From Portulaca oleracea (Eukaryota; Streptophyta; Magnoliopsida; Caryophyllales; Portulacaceae): a DNA stretch of 64,000 nucleotides. Location of the stretch: the NCBI GenBank assembly GCA_029582165.1, contig CM055870.1, forward strand, positions 4,613,332 to 4,677,331, in the 5' to 3' direction. The translations under genes and the position numbers were made by a program. How positions within the stretch are numbered: position 1 is the first letter of the stretch; every line of letters begins with the position of its first letter. Below, one piece after another: positions 36,966-47,330 of this stretch. The notes beneath the pieces were generated by a model, which did not search any database, was not told the origin of the DNA, and was given only the letters and a program-made list of their open reading frames with translations.

Positions 36966-37399
36966 GCAGAATAATCCAGAGAGCGACTTATTGGGCAGGC
37001 ACGTAAATTTATTCACTTTGGTTTAAAGGCTTGATTTGGTCATCATGGGGTGCAGACGTGCAGTGTTCACTTCAGGGTGGATCGCGGACAATAGGGTGAA
37101 GCTTTGCATCCTTATTAGGACTCTTCTCGAGGCCTCGGGATTCTTGGAACGAATGACGAGGCTAAGTCAAGCTTGACTCTCATTTTGGGCGCCAAACAGG
37201 AGAAGAATCAGCCCAAGGGTATTTCGATCATTTCACATCCAATGAAGATCAATCCGATGACATTTCGGTCCTTTTGGCAACCCAGGGTCAATCACCTTGC
37301 ACAAGGGTCGAGTTGTAAGACCATACAAAGGAGCATGTAGAAGAAAAGCCAAGGAAGAAGAGAGACACACTCGTGTCCTTGATTGACGTGCTTGTTTCT
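36966..37399. other. Junction segment between duplicated units
   Basis: It does not match either unit. It contains GC-richer text (GACTCTTCTCGAGGCC, CATTTCGGTCCTTTTGG) reminiscent of retrotransposon LTR sequence, but no boundary or coding motif confirms that. It lies exactly between the PRS relic and the TrpD2-like relic. Confidence 0.4.
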
Positions 37400-38250
37400 A
37401 GGTTTTTCAGCTATCTGTTTGTAGTTCTAGCAAAAGTTTGACCGACCCGAATACTCGAATTTGCCCTTATCGGGAGAAAAACGGGGTACAGTTACAAATT
37501 ATTCGTCCAAATTTTGACATTGACCAAGTTAACCAAAAAATTCGGACACAATATCTTTTATATTTCTATTGTCCAAAATCAATTTTGAGTCGAACTTAGG
37601 TCGATCCAAATTGTCTAACCCTTGAGCTGGAAAAAAAACGTAACAGTCAACAATTTCTTGTTTAGTTCTACAATTGCTGAGTTACGGTTTTCTGCCTGAA
37701 TCTTTCTAGACTGCACGAATGTGGGACCCACACTAAAAAAAATTCCTTGTTTAGTTCTTTCTCAATCAAAATATGTTGTCTTACAACTAGGGATTGCAGG
37801 TAATGAAGAATATAGAACCAAAGATGGCATCTCTTCCAGGGGAGAGTGGGCCCGTGTATGCTAGAATGGTGGATCACTTGTTAAGTTGTACCATTGACAG
37901 TGGCAAAGCCCTAAAAAGGCTTCTAACTTATATTCAGTTATCTCATAAAGTCAAGTAGTAGACGAGTTTTCTGTGCAGTGGACTTTTCATATAAAGCAAA
38001 TACATGCCAGTATTTAGATCTCCATTGTCTTTCCTCCTGAGATTTTGCTGGTAAAGTATGAAGGCAATTAGAAAAGTTCAAAGAAAGGTGAGAGGTTTGG
38101 GCTTCATTTTGTCTTACTTTTTTTTGTTGTTAGGACAGTTAGGGTCGCCTTTTTTTTTGTATTGCGCGACATTTGTTTAGTGTGTTGTAGCTTGAAAATG
38201 ATTGCGCAGATTTCATAGCATGTAAATGCACTGATCATACAAATTTTGTA
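37400..38250 (+). pseudogene. Broken copy of the TrpD2-like gene 3' end
   Basis: Bases 37,400-37,797 match intron 9 (from about 31,560), including the CTGGCAAAA repeat. Bases 37,799-37,957 match exon 10. They retain VDHLL and IDSGKALKRLLTYIQLSHKV but carry internal deletions removing LNAGM and the EGAED to REA segment. Bases 37,958-38,250 match the 3' UTR. No upstream exons remain. Confidence 0.88.
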
Positions 38251-39159
38251 TCTTTTCTATTCCTTAAATATTTGATACTCTAATTTTCTGGCCACTCTAT
38301 TATACTCCTGAATAGATCAGAGTGTTACTTTATCCTTTTACATTGTCAGTCATTATTTTTACAACGTTTTCCGATTATTCAAAGTCAATGAAAAGGTGTT
38401 AAGCCTACATCAAAAGATACAAAATTCTGCAAAACACAACTAGGCTAGAATTATAGCAAAGATACGTACATGAAGACGACATAAGTAAAACCCTAATAGC
38501 AAAACACAACACTGTAATGTTGTTCATGCAAGTATGAGTTTTCAATTAAGCCTCCTTTTCCTTTTGTGTCTTCCTTTCTCCCAAAACGTACTCCACTGCT
38601 TCATTTTAGTCACAAATAATTTGTAATATCTAAACCATTAGGTAATTTATCAGCTATGGTCTTGAAAGGATGTGTCACTCACTTTGTCTGTCGTCCCTCT
38701 AAACATCTATGTAGGCTTTCTCACAGGTTATTAAGGAAGTATGTTTCATGGCCATTTAGACCAACAAAAGATTGTTTATTTCATGTTTATATGTGTTTCT
38801 CATTATAAAAATAAAAAAAAAAGACACTGCAACTTCTTTTATGAACTTTAGTATTTTATTTCAACCATCATTTTCCATTAATATTTTTTGAAAATTGTAA
38901 GTAGCATACCACATGCATTTGTAAAATTCTTAGTGAATAAAATTTAATGGTGTGTTTGGTTGAGAGTTTTTAGAGTCCAAAATGACGTATTTGGTAAATA
39001 ACTTTTTAAATTAATTATTTGAACTCAAAACTTAAAAAGTTACCTCGCCTTTTCAAAGACTTTTTAATCTTTTGAAAAGGAAATTGCTTTACTACTTAGC
39101 TGCTTTTAACAAAACTACATGAAAAAAATATCCATTACTTAAACTCTATTTATCTAGTA
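38251..39159. other. Spacer of the second duplicated unit
   Basis: Parts (GGTGTGTTTGG, AAATTGCTTTACTACTTAGC) match 33,085-33,290 downstream of the intact TrpD2-like gene. The stretch 38,280-38,890 has no counterpart. No gene is seen. Confidence 0.5.
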
Positions 39160-39662
39160 GGAAAATTGGATTCTAATAATTCTCACTTTCAGCTTTTGTA
39201 TGTCAATAATCTCTATTATATTTTATATTATGGTGGATCAAAAAGAAATTGTATTCTTTTAGGACATCATTGAGTGTATACCCTAAATACATACATTTCG
39301 ACTTGCATTTGATTCAAAACTTAGCAGAACAATTTCCCATGATTTTAAATGAACTTACAACGTTTGTCCCAAAAAAAATTCGATTTTTCAATTATTTTTC
39401 ACTTTTATTCCATTAAAAAAATTATGATGATTGATCGGATTCTCAAAAACAAATAATTTAAAAACTCTTTCAGTAACTAACTTTATAACCTTTCTAGGGG
39501 CAGGAATGAAAAAATAAAAATAATATGGGGCAAGAATGGAAAAACAAATTTAGAAAAAATATGGAGATAGATTTCGTACCACTAGAATACAATTTTATCT
39601 TTTTTTTATCATCAAAATAGAAAAACAAAGTAGAGATTATTGTTGTATAAAAGCTGAAAATA

Positions 39663-40384
39663 GGAGCAAATTAGGATTTTACCCATTGAGGTTTAGTAAA
39701 TGTGGAATTTTATCCTTAAGGTTTGGAAAATTAGGTTTATCCTACTTGAAGTTTGAACTTTTTATTATTTTACTCTTTTTCCGGTGAATAGCAATTTTAC
39801 CCCTGTAGGATGGTATGAAAAATCTAAAATAACCCTAACTAAAAACATGAAATGACAACTTTATCCCTCAAAAAAATTAATCAGTTAATTTCACTGTGTG
39901 TTGCCACCTCCTTCATGTTCAATGTACGTTTCCCCTGCTGTAAAATTTTATGTTAAGGGCAATTTTGTCAATTAACATTAATTTTATTAATAATTTGATC
40001 TGAAAAGGTTGTACTCCCTCCGATCTTTCTATCTATCATTTATGGTTTTCAGTGTCAATCTTTAATCAATAATTTTAATATAAAACTTTTATAAAAATAT
40101 AAGATTATACTTTTTAAATAACATTATTCATTACGAATCTAATGACATCAATTTTGTATGTTGAATCATTATACAAATTAAAATATTAACGGTCAAAGTT
40201 TTTAACACAATTTCTTAGGCGACAGATAAAAGAAATGGAGGTAGTATTTAATATTTAATACAAAGGTTAGGTGGGTTAATTATTAGTTGATTCAAACTTA
40301 AGGTAGGATAAAACTAATTTTTAAAACCTTGGGGGTAAAATCCTACTTTTACAAAACCTCAATAGGTAAAAACCTAATTAGTTC
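39663..40384. mobile_element. Second-level nested MITE with 9-bp target duplication
   Basis: The ends GGAGCAAATTAGGATTTTACC and GGTAAAAACCTAATTAGTTC are inverted repeats extended by AGGTTTAGTAAA/TTTACAAAACCT. The 9-bp word CTGAAAATA flanks both sides (39654-39662 and 40385-40393) and belongs to the host MITE copy C. The text reads like the 'AATTAGG...TTTTACCC' family of plant MULE-MITEs. It contains a third element at 40,014. Confidence 0.8.
40014..40247. mobile_element. Third-level nested Stowaway-like MITE
   Basis: TA followed by CTCCCTCCGATCTTTCTATC, and GATAAAAGAAATGGAGGTAG followed by TA, are complementary Stowaway termini. It lies inside the nested MITE at 39,663-40,384, giving an insertion order of C first, then that MITE, then this one. 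Confidence 0.75.
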
Positions 40385-40834
40385 CTGAAAATAGGGATTA
40401 TTAGATCATATCTAGCATCCTTTTCCGCAATCTATTTCCTTCCCCTCCTTTTGTTATATGTACATATTGAATTTTTCTAACATCAATTTAATAGTTTTCT
40501 TATGTTAAGGAAGGAAATTGTCTAACCCAACCTCATTTATCCGAATGTAAAAAAAGTCCAACTATATAAAGAAATCTTTATGTCAAAAATTTTAATAATT
40601 GTAAGAAGCAAAATAGGATTTTTCTTGAATGATTAATACAATTGTTGTTTCCACAATTATAGAGTTAGTTATAGTTCCTTCTAAAACACATATACAAAAC
40701 CAAATGTTCATTTTATTATAAGGCCAATTATCTAAAAAAGAATTTATAACAATAAATTTTACTAGTAGTTATGTTGGAAGCAAAGTAGGATTCATCTTAA
40801 TTTTAATAATTTTTATATCACTCACGCAACAATT

Positions 40835-41061
40835 TCACCTGAAACAAATCTTTCTTCGTATCCAATATAATCTTTGCCAATAACCGTACGTCCGTACCTC
40901 ATACAGTATTTAATCTCAACAGTCGACAGAAATCTTTTTCCAAATACACAAAATCTTCAACTCTCTCTCTATATATCTCTCTATATCTCCCTCTCTCCCT
41001 CTCTGTTTTCTCAGGTGGTCAACACTCGATCATTCATTCCTGAGTTCTAGTATCTCCAACA
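40835..41061 (+). promoter_or_regulatory. DREB2-like copy 2 promoter and leader
   Basis: It is conserved with 34,410-34,637. Shared strings include TTTCACCTGAAACAAATCTTTCTTC, ATAACCGTACG and TCAACAGTC. The pyrimidine leader tract is CTCTCTCTATATATCTC-like rather than pure CT. The GTACGGCCGTAC palindrome of copy 1 has one mismatch here. Confidence 0.55.
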
Positions 41062-42174
41062 ATGGCGTCCAACCCTAGTAGTTCAACTTCTCCAAACCCT
41101 AGAAAGAGGAAGTCCAGAAGAGGAGTCTATAATTCCGTCGAGGAAGAGATCGCCAAATGGCGGAAAATCGAGATCGAAAACACCGTCGCCGGCAGATATA
41201 CGGCGGCGCGGAAAGCTCCGGCGAAGGGGTCGAAGAAGGGTTGCATGAAGGGGAAGGGCGGCCCCGAGAATTCCGGCTGCAAATACAGGGGCGTCCGTCA
41301 GAGGGTTTGGCGGAAGTGGGTGTCGGAAATTAGGGATCCCAACGGTGTTCAACGCCACTGGCTCGGAACTTTCGAGAATTCTCAGGACGCCGCGTTGGTG
41401 TACGACGCGGCGGCTCGTGCCTTGTACGGACCCAATGCCCGCTTGAACTTCCCCTGTTCTGATATTTCTCCTCCGGCGGCTGTTCCTGCTGCTGTTTCGG
41501 AGACAACTTCTGGTTCGGGTGGTGGTGATCCGATTAGGGTTTGCATCTATGATCATGATGTGGCGGCGCGTGAAATGTACGTCCCCTCCGAGGCGGCGCG
41601 TGTGGATTTTCCTGGCAATGTGATTTCTCCGGCTCCTATAACTCCAGTTTCCGAGACAACTCCTGCTTCCGGCAATGTGATTGGGATTTGCAACTCGATA
41701 TCGGATCCCAATCATGATGCGGCGGCGCGTGTGATTTACGGCTCCCCCAAATCGCATTTCGATTTTCCCGGCAATGTGATTTCTCCTCCAACTCCCGTTT
41801 ACGAGATAACTACTCCTTCTGGAGATGTGATTAGGGTTTGTAATTGGGAATGGGACTTTGATGATCATGATGACGGTTATTTGATCGACCTCAACGATTA
41901 TCTGCCGCCGGAGGAGCAAGTGTTGGATACGGATGATCATTCACTTCCAGTTCCGGTTCCAGGTCCAGGTCCAGGTCCAGGTCCAGTTCCAGTTACTCAG
42001 GAGATGTTTGATTTGGATGAGTTGTTTGGAAGTTCTGGAAGGTTCCAGACTGTTGAGGATAACACTTGTGGGGAATATGATAGTTTGATGGGTTATCAAT
42101 GGCAGTGCAACTATGGAGTTCCTCAACTGTTGGAGCAGCAATATCATCAAGATTACTCTAACTTGGGATTTTAG
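41062..42174 (+). CDS. DREB2: DREB2-type AP2/ERF transcription factor, copy 2 (full length)
   Basis: A single-exon gene of 370 residues, paralogous to copy 1 with closely similar N-terminus, [13 protein letters not shown] signature and AP2 domain. In the AP2 domain the conserved glycine of VWGKW is arginine (CGG at 41311-41313), and DPNGVQRHW replaces DPDGARRHW. Two decayed repeats of the AP2 C-terminal helix follow ([10 protein letters not shown]..., [21 protein letters not shown]), each trailed by ISP...ETT..SG..I.(I/V)CN. A GP repeat ([14 protein letters not shown]) precedes the conserved QEMFDLDEL. It retains the tail [16 protein letters not shown] that copy 1 lost. The glycine to arginine change may weaken DNA binding; this is inference. 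Confidence 0.93.
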   Translation: MASNPSSSTSPNPRKRKSRRGVYNSVEEEIAKWRKIEIENTVAGRYTAARKAPAKGSKKGCMKGKGGPENSGCKYRGVRQRVWRKWVSEIRDPNGVQRHWLGTFENSQDAALVYDAAARALYGPNARLNFPCSDISPPAAVPAAVSETTSGSGGGDPIRVCIYDHDVAAREMYVPSEAARVDFPGNVISPAPITPVSETTPASGNVIGICNSISDPNHDAAARVIYGSPKSHFDFPGNVISPPTPVYEITTPSGDVIRVCNWEWDFDDHDDGYLIDLNDYLPPEEQVLDTDDHSLPVPVPGPGPGPGPVPVTQEMFDLDELFGSSGRFQTVEDNTCGEYDSLMGYQWQCNYGVPQLLEQQYHQDYSNLGF

Positions 42175-42582
42175 ACAGCAGCATGTTTATGGTTTAGAGA
42201 CATTCCTTGATTACTTGATTTGATTCATTCCTTTATTGGATTTGGTAGTTGATGACAGTTGGTTAGTTAGCTCATGAAGACTAAAGATTGACTCTAGTGT
42301 AGCAGTGGTAGTTGATGGATTATTTGCAATGTTCTTTTGCAATGTTAAATATGAAGGGAATTGCTCTTTTGCATCAAAATCTGATAGCCCCGTTTTTTAG
42401 ATATCTGTTTTCTTTTACATGTATCACTGTGATAACTGATTTCGAAATGTTCAAACTTGCAAAGAGATAAACATAATAATCTAGAACCTATACTCTTTTT
42501 TGTATGAATAAGATAAAATTGACTAAGTCTAACTTCAAATAAAGTCGAAAATTTGACCAATGAAAGCATAGATAAACTTTAG
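42175..42582. other. Copy 2 DREB2 3' region
   Basis: It matches the copy 1 3' region. No other gene is seen. Confidence 0.55.
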
Positions 42583-42849
42583 GCCCTGTTCTTTTATGCG
42601 ATATTCTGCGATATGACGCGGTATGGTATGGTGAAATTGTGGCGGATTGTGGTGTAATATTTATAGCGGGTTATTGGTATGTTGTGGTGGGTTTTTTTGT
42701 ATATATATAAATATTGTATTGGTAATTGTGAAAAGTAATTTGTGGTGGGTTGTGGTGAATTTTGATAGAATGGTATTTTGTGGTGGGTTGTGGCAAACTG
42801 CGGTAGGCTATGGCACCGCAATTTGTCAACCGCAGAAAAAACAGGGCCT
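42583..42849. mobile_element. GGCCCTGTTCTTTT MITE, complete copy
   Basis: The left end TAGGCCCTGTTCTTTTATGCG and right end CGCAGAAAAAACAGGGCCTA are inverted repeats. Inner words are TGTGGTG.GTTATTGGTATG and GGTACCGCAATTTG-like. The flanking TTTA/TAAA could be part of the ends or a short duplication. An 8-bp duplication is not visible, so the superfamily (hAT or PIF/Harbinger) is open. Confidence 0.75.
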
Positions 42850-42884
42850 AAAAAGCAATTAGTTTTGGATAGGGCCACACAGTG

Positions 42885-43128
42885 AAATTGGTCTATGTAA
42901 ATTTATGGGTAAAAAAGATACTAGGATAAATATTAAATTTTGATCACTTTTGATAATTTTGGGTAATTTTCGGTAAATTATGGTATATTTTATCAAATTT
43001 ACCCTAATATATCAAATTAATTTTTTTTGTTTTTAAATTTTGATAAATTTTGGTAATTTTGATTAAATTTTGGTAAATTTAGATAAAAATTGATAGATTC
43101 AGTTTACCCATTAATTTGACAGACCCTC
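42885..43128. mobile_element. MITE related to 16,854
   Basis: GGTCTATGTAAATTTATGGGTAAA at the left and TTTACCCATTAATTTGACAGACC at the right are inverted ends. The interior is GGTAA.TTT words as at 16,854-17,094. Confidence 0.6.
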
Positions 43129-43245
43129 AACGTATGGAGATGACCTTACTGTATGCTATTCCATGTCATCTCTTGAGCCTAGATTCCCTGCATGAATTTA
43201 AGAAGATTATTGTACTCCCTGCTCTTGCTTTTGAAATGTTCAAGG
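43129..43245 (+). pseudogene. Relic of the TrpD2-like gene intron 3, left part
   Basis: The last stretch (GCTCTTGCTTTTGAAATGTTCAAGG) matches intron 3 of the intact gene near 29,380-29,411 (GAGCTTGGTTTTGAAATGTTCAAGG). The match continues on the far side of the retrotransposon at 49,168. This is a third partial copy, distinct from 37,400. Confidence 0.6.
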
Positions 43246-44086
43246 TGATGCATATTCATATCATAAGCATCATGAAGAAGCTATCAAAGATTTCACAATT
43301 CTCTTAAATGAGCTACAAGCTTCTAATTCATATGGCATCTATGGTAGCTTTTATGGAAGAGGTTTATTGAGCTACTTACAATAAGATCCATGAAGATTAC
43401 CTTCATCAAAGTTGAAGAGCTTTGGAAGATCTACATCATGGTTTTTGAATCTTTAAGTTTGGATTAGTATTGAGCTAGTTATCATCATTTTAATCTAGCT
43501 TATGTACACTTGTATCTTTGTGATGTCACTTTTGTATTGGGTGATGTAAGCCTAAAAGGGCCTTATTCTTGATGTAGTTCACGCCTAAAGGGAGGTGTGA
43601 TTACTATAAATACCCCCTTTATGGTGCCTTGTAAACACAATCTATTGAATCATAATAAACACACAAAATTCTCTCTAAAGTTGTCATGCTTTAGTTTCTA
43701 GCATTCTAGCTAGGATTTTCGAATTCCTTGAGGGGTTTTCGATCAAATCTTCTCTTCTATTCCAAGAGGGAGAAATCTTGGATGGTGCAAAGGAGGAGTT
43801 GGATATCAAATTGATTATGGTGCGTCTATATCAATCAAGGAGGTTTCCATTGCCAATTCTATCTTGTTTCTACATCAAATCGTGTTGTTCTTCGTTGGTT
43901 GGTACGTTTTGCTTAGTCTTTTGTTTCTCTTGATTGTCATTCATGTCATAATCATTAGAACTCTCGTCCAAGCCTTTAAGCTTTCGTTCATTTTCAATCT
44001 AAATCAATCCGATCATTCGTTTGTTTGAGAAATCAACAATTGCAAGTTTTTACTTGTGAAAGATCCTTTCTCATTTCGTGTATAAA
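43246..44086 (+). repeat. 5' LTR, truncated at its 3' end
   Basis: It aligns with 48,299-49,136 with roughly a dozen differences over about 840 bp. TATAAATACCCC at 43,604 is the likely TATA box. It stops matching the 3' LTR after CGTGTATAA; the final 28 bp or so of the LTR are absent. Confidence 0.9.
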
Positions 44087-44927
44087 GGAGTCTTTAAATG
44101 TTGATGAAGGTGTTTCATATGGCATGCCTAGTTCACTCTCAAGAAGGGGTGAACGTTTTGATTTTAAAGTTCAAATACCCGAATTTGATGGTAGTCTAGA
44201 TCCGGAGGTATTTCTTGATTGGATTCAAACGGTTGAACGTGTGTTTGATTTGAAAGAAGTTAATGATGAGCTAAAAGTGAAGTATGTAGCATTGAAGTTG
44301 AGAAAGCATGCTTCTATTTGGTGGACTAACTTGCAAAAGAAGAGACAAGCAAAAGGAAATGACAAAATTCGTTCATGGGATAAGATGAAGTCCAAATTGC
44401 AAAGCAAGTTTCTACCCCAAAGCTACGTCCAAGACAATTATGTCAAGCTTCAAAAGCTAGTTCAAAGATCCAAATCGGTGGAAGAGTATACTAAGGAGTT
44501 TGAACATCTCCTTTGGCGTTGTGATTTGAAGGAGAATGAGCCACAAGTTTTGGTACGTTTTCTAATTGGTTTAAATGATTGGATACGTAATGTTGTTGAG
44601 TTACATTATTATCAATCATTGGATGAATTAAGTACTTTGGCCTTGAAAGTAGAAAGGCAAAGGAAAGAAAGGGGAAAAGACACCATGAGAACGTACCTTA
44701 CACAATCCAAACCCTATACCACACGTCCATCTACCCAAATGCAATACAAAACTCCACAAAATCAGCCCCCATCCTCCCAAAAACCCCACGGCAAACCCCC
44801 ACAAAATCAGCCACAAAATCCCCCATCCAAACCCATGTCCAAGAATCAAGGACATTGCCTCCAAGAAGATGTTTTAGGTGCCAAGGATTGGGCCATATTG
44901 CATCCGAATGTCCTAACAAACGTGTAG
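44025..44927 (+). pseudogene. Retrotransposon gag (capsid part), 5' end missing
   Basis: It contains the retrotransposon-gag pattern FDGSLDPEVFLDWIQTVERVF, YVALKLRKHASIWW and EYTKEFEHL. The first 20 residues of the open frame come from LTR-derived sequence, showing a deletion joined LTR to mid-gag. A Pro/Gln-rich linker follows. The frame is lost just before the zinc knuckle. Confidence 0.85.
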
Positions 44928-46486
44928 TTTCTCTTGTTGAATATCAAAGTGCTTTATATGTTGAACCAAGTTGCCATGAAAGTGAGTATGAAGAAGAGCA
45001 ACTTGAGGAGGAAAATGACGTTTGTGAAGAGGAGAATGTTGAAGAAGCGGATGATGGAGAATTGCTTGTGTTGAGGAGGGCATTAAGCGTGGCTTCTACA
45101 CCAAATGAATTGGAGCAACGTGAAACTATCTTCCATACTAGATGTACGGTTCAAGGGAAGGTATGTTCACTCATTATTGATGGTGATAGTTGTACTAATG
45201 CGGCTTCTACTATAATGGTTGAAAAATTGAAGTTAGAAGTGAGTCCTCATCCCTCTCCTTACAATATACAATGGTTGAGTCATGGGAAGGGCATTAAGAT
45301 TGATAAACGTGTGCTTGTATCTTTATCCATTGGGAAGAGTTATAAAGATCAAATATGGTGTGATGTAATACCAATGGATGCTTGCCATATTTTGCTTGGG
45401 AGACCTTGGCTTTTTTATAGGTATGTCACGCATGATGGGAGAATGAACACCTATTCCTTCACCATCAACAAGAAGAAGATCACATTGGCTCCTTTGCCAC
45501 CTTCTTCTATCATTCGGCCACCCCAACAAAAGGAGCAAGAGAAGGAATCCAATATTGTTTCTTTGCTAAAAGCGGATCAACATGAGTTCCATGAGCAAAA
45601 GGAGTTGATTTTGGCTAATTTGCAAGAGGAACAAGCTGCCCCAACTCGTGAACACCCACGGCTCCAACCCATCCTAAGGAGGTTCAATCATTTGTTCCCT
45701 AATGAGATGCCACAAGGCTTGCCACCGAGAAGGGAGATAGAACACAAAATTGATCTCATTCCCGGAGCCATTCTTCCAAATAAAGCGGCATATAGAATGA
45801 ATCCAAAGGAGGCTCAAGAAGTGCAAAAACAAGTTGATGAGCTACTTTCAAAGGGCTTGATAAGGCCTAGCATGAGTCTATGTGCCGTCCCGGTGTTACT
45901 AGTTCCAAAGAAAGATGGTTCGCAACGCATTTATATGGATTGTAGGTCCATCAACAAGATAACTATCAAGTATAGATTCCCTATCCCACGCTTGGAGGAT
46001 CTACTTGATGAGTTATATGGGAGTGTAGTCTTCTCCAAATTTGATTTGAGAAGTGGATATCACCAAATCCGCATCCATGAAGGTGATGAGTGGAAAACGG
46101 CTTTCAAAACAAAGGAAGGACTATATGAATGGTTAGTCATGCCATTTGGCCTTACTAATGCACCTTCCACATTTATGCGTTTAATGAATCATGTATTGAA
46201 GCCTTTGATTGGCAAATGTGTAGTAGTGTACTTTGATGACATTCTTGTATATAGTAAAAGTGAGCTTGATCATGTAAAGCATTTAGAGCTAGTCTTGTGT
46301 ATTTTGGAGAAAGAGAAGCTCTACGCCAATATGGAGAAATGCTCCTTCTTCTCACCCAAGGTCGTCTTCCTTGGATATGTGCTTTCACAAGATGGTATTC
46401 AAGTAGAGATCAAGGCAAGATCAAAGCTATTCACGAATGGCCTACACCATCATCTATCCATGAGGTACGATCATTTCATGGTTTAG
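44855..46486 (+). pseudogene. Retrotransposon zinc knuckle, protease and reverse transcriptase
   Basis: A CCHC knuckle (CFRCQGLGHIASEC) opens the frame. The protease region at 45,172-45,192 reads IIDGDSC, where relatives usually have DGGS or DSGS, a change next to the catalytic Asp. RT follows from about 45,750 with the YFDD box at 46,229-46,240. The frame ends soon after LGYVLSQDGI because of a frameshift near 46,405. Confidence 0.9.
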
Positions 46487-47330
46487 CTTCTTTCTATAGA
46501 AGATTTATCAAGAATTTTAGCACTATTATGGCTCCTATGACCGAGTTGTTGAAAAATAAGGAGTTTGAATGGAGTAGAAGTGCTCAAAAGGCGTTTGAAA
46601 TGATCAAAGAGAAGCTTTGTAATGCACCAATACTTGTCTTGCCATGCTTTGACAAAATCTTTGAAGTTGAAGTAGATGCAAGTGGTGTTGGTATTGGAGC
46701 GGTTTTGTCTCAAGAAGGAAGGCCAATTGCTTATTTTAGTGAGAAGTTGAATGAGGCAAAGAAGAAGTATAGTACCTATGACAAAGAGTTTTATGCCATT
46801 ATAAGAGCTCTTGAGCATTGGAGACATTATCTACTAAGTGGAGAGTTTATTCTTCATAGTGATCACGAAGCTCTCAAGTACATCCAAGGGCAACATAAAC
46901 TCAATCCAAGACATGCCAAATGGGTTGAATTCATGCAATCTTTCCAATTCGTGATCAAGCATAAAGCCGGCCATTTGAATAAATGTGTCGATGCTCTTTC
47001 AAGAAGGTACTTGCTTACACATATTCTTGATTCAAAAGTTGCTGGATTTGATCATATTAAAGATTTGTATGAGAATGATCAAGATTTCAAAAAGGTATTT
47101 GAGCTCTCAAAGAGGCATCTACATGAGATGTTTCATATTGAAGAGGGGTTTCTTTTCAAAGGAAATCAACTTTGTATCCCAAGGAGTAGCTTGCGTGAAT
47201 TATTGATCATGGAGGTTCATGGAGGAGCCCTAGCTGGTCACTTTGGTATTGAAAAGACTTATTTGATGATGAGAGATCATTATTTTTGGCCAAGCATGAT
47301 CAAAGATGTTGAGCATATTGTAAAAAGATG
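46409..47330 (+). pseudogene. Retrotransposon RNase H and integrase zinc domain
   Basis: RNase H acidic text (EVEVDASGVGIGAVLSQ, YDKEFYAI, LHSDHEAL) spans 46,660-46,940. The integrase H2C2 region begins HGGALAGHFG; its CxxC is disrupted by the frameshift near 47,330. Confidence 0.88.

Larger units (their letters stand above)
39160..40408. mobile_element. MULE-like MITE, copy C, interrupted by a nested MITE
   Basis: It starts GGAAAATTGGATTCTAATAAT and shares the interior of copies A and B (TTGTATTCTTTTAGGACATC, AATATGGAGATAGATTTCGTACC). Its right half resumes after 40,393 with AGGGATTATTAG and is slightly truncated. The flanks TATCTAGTA (39151-39159) and TATCTAGCA (40409-40417) match at 8 of 9 bases. 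Confidence 0.7.

Noticed and set aside
41083..41940. Long open frame (about 285 codons) antisense to DREB2 copy 2, and a similar one at 34,656-35,153 antisense to copy 1.
   Set aside because: They are mirror images of GC-rich AP2 coding sequence, rich in Arg/Asn/His, with no domain. The sense frames carry the conserved protein.
43130..43320. A short open frame (about 63 codons) crossing the 5' LTR border as a possible gene.
   Set aside because: It reads host intron relic and LTR sequence together. No conserved motif is present.
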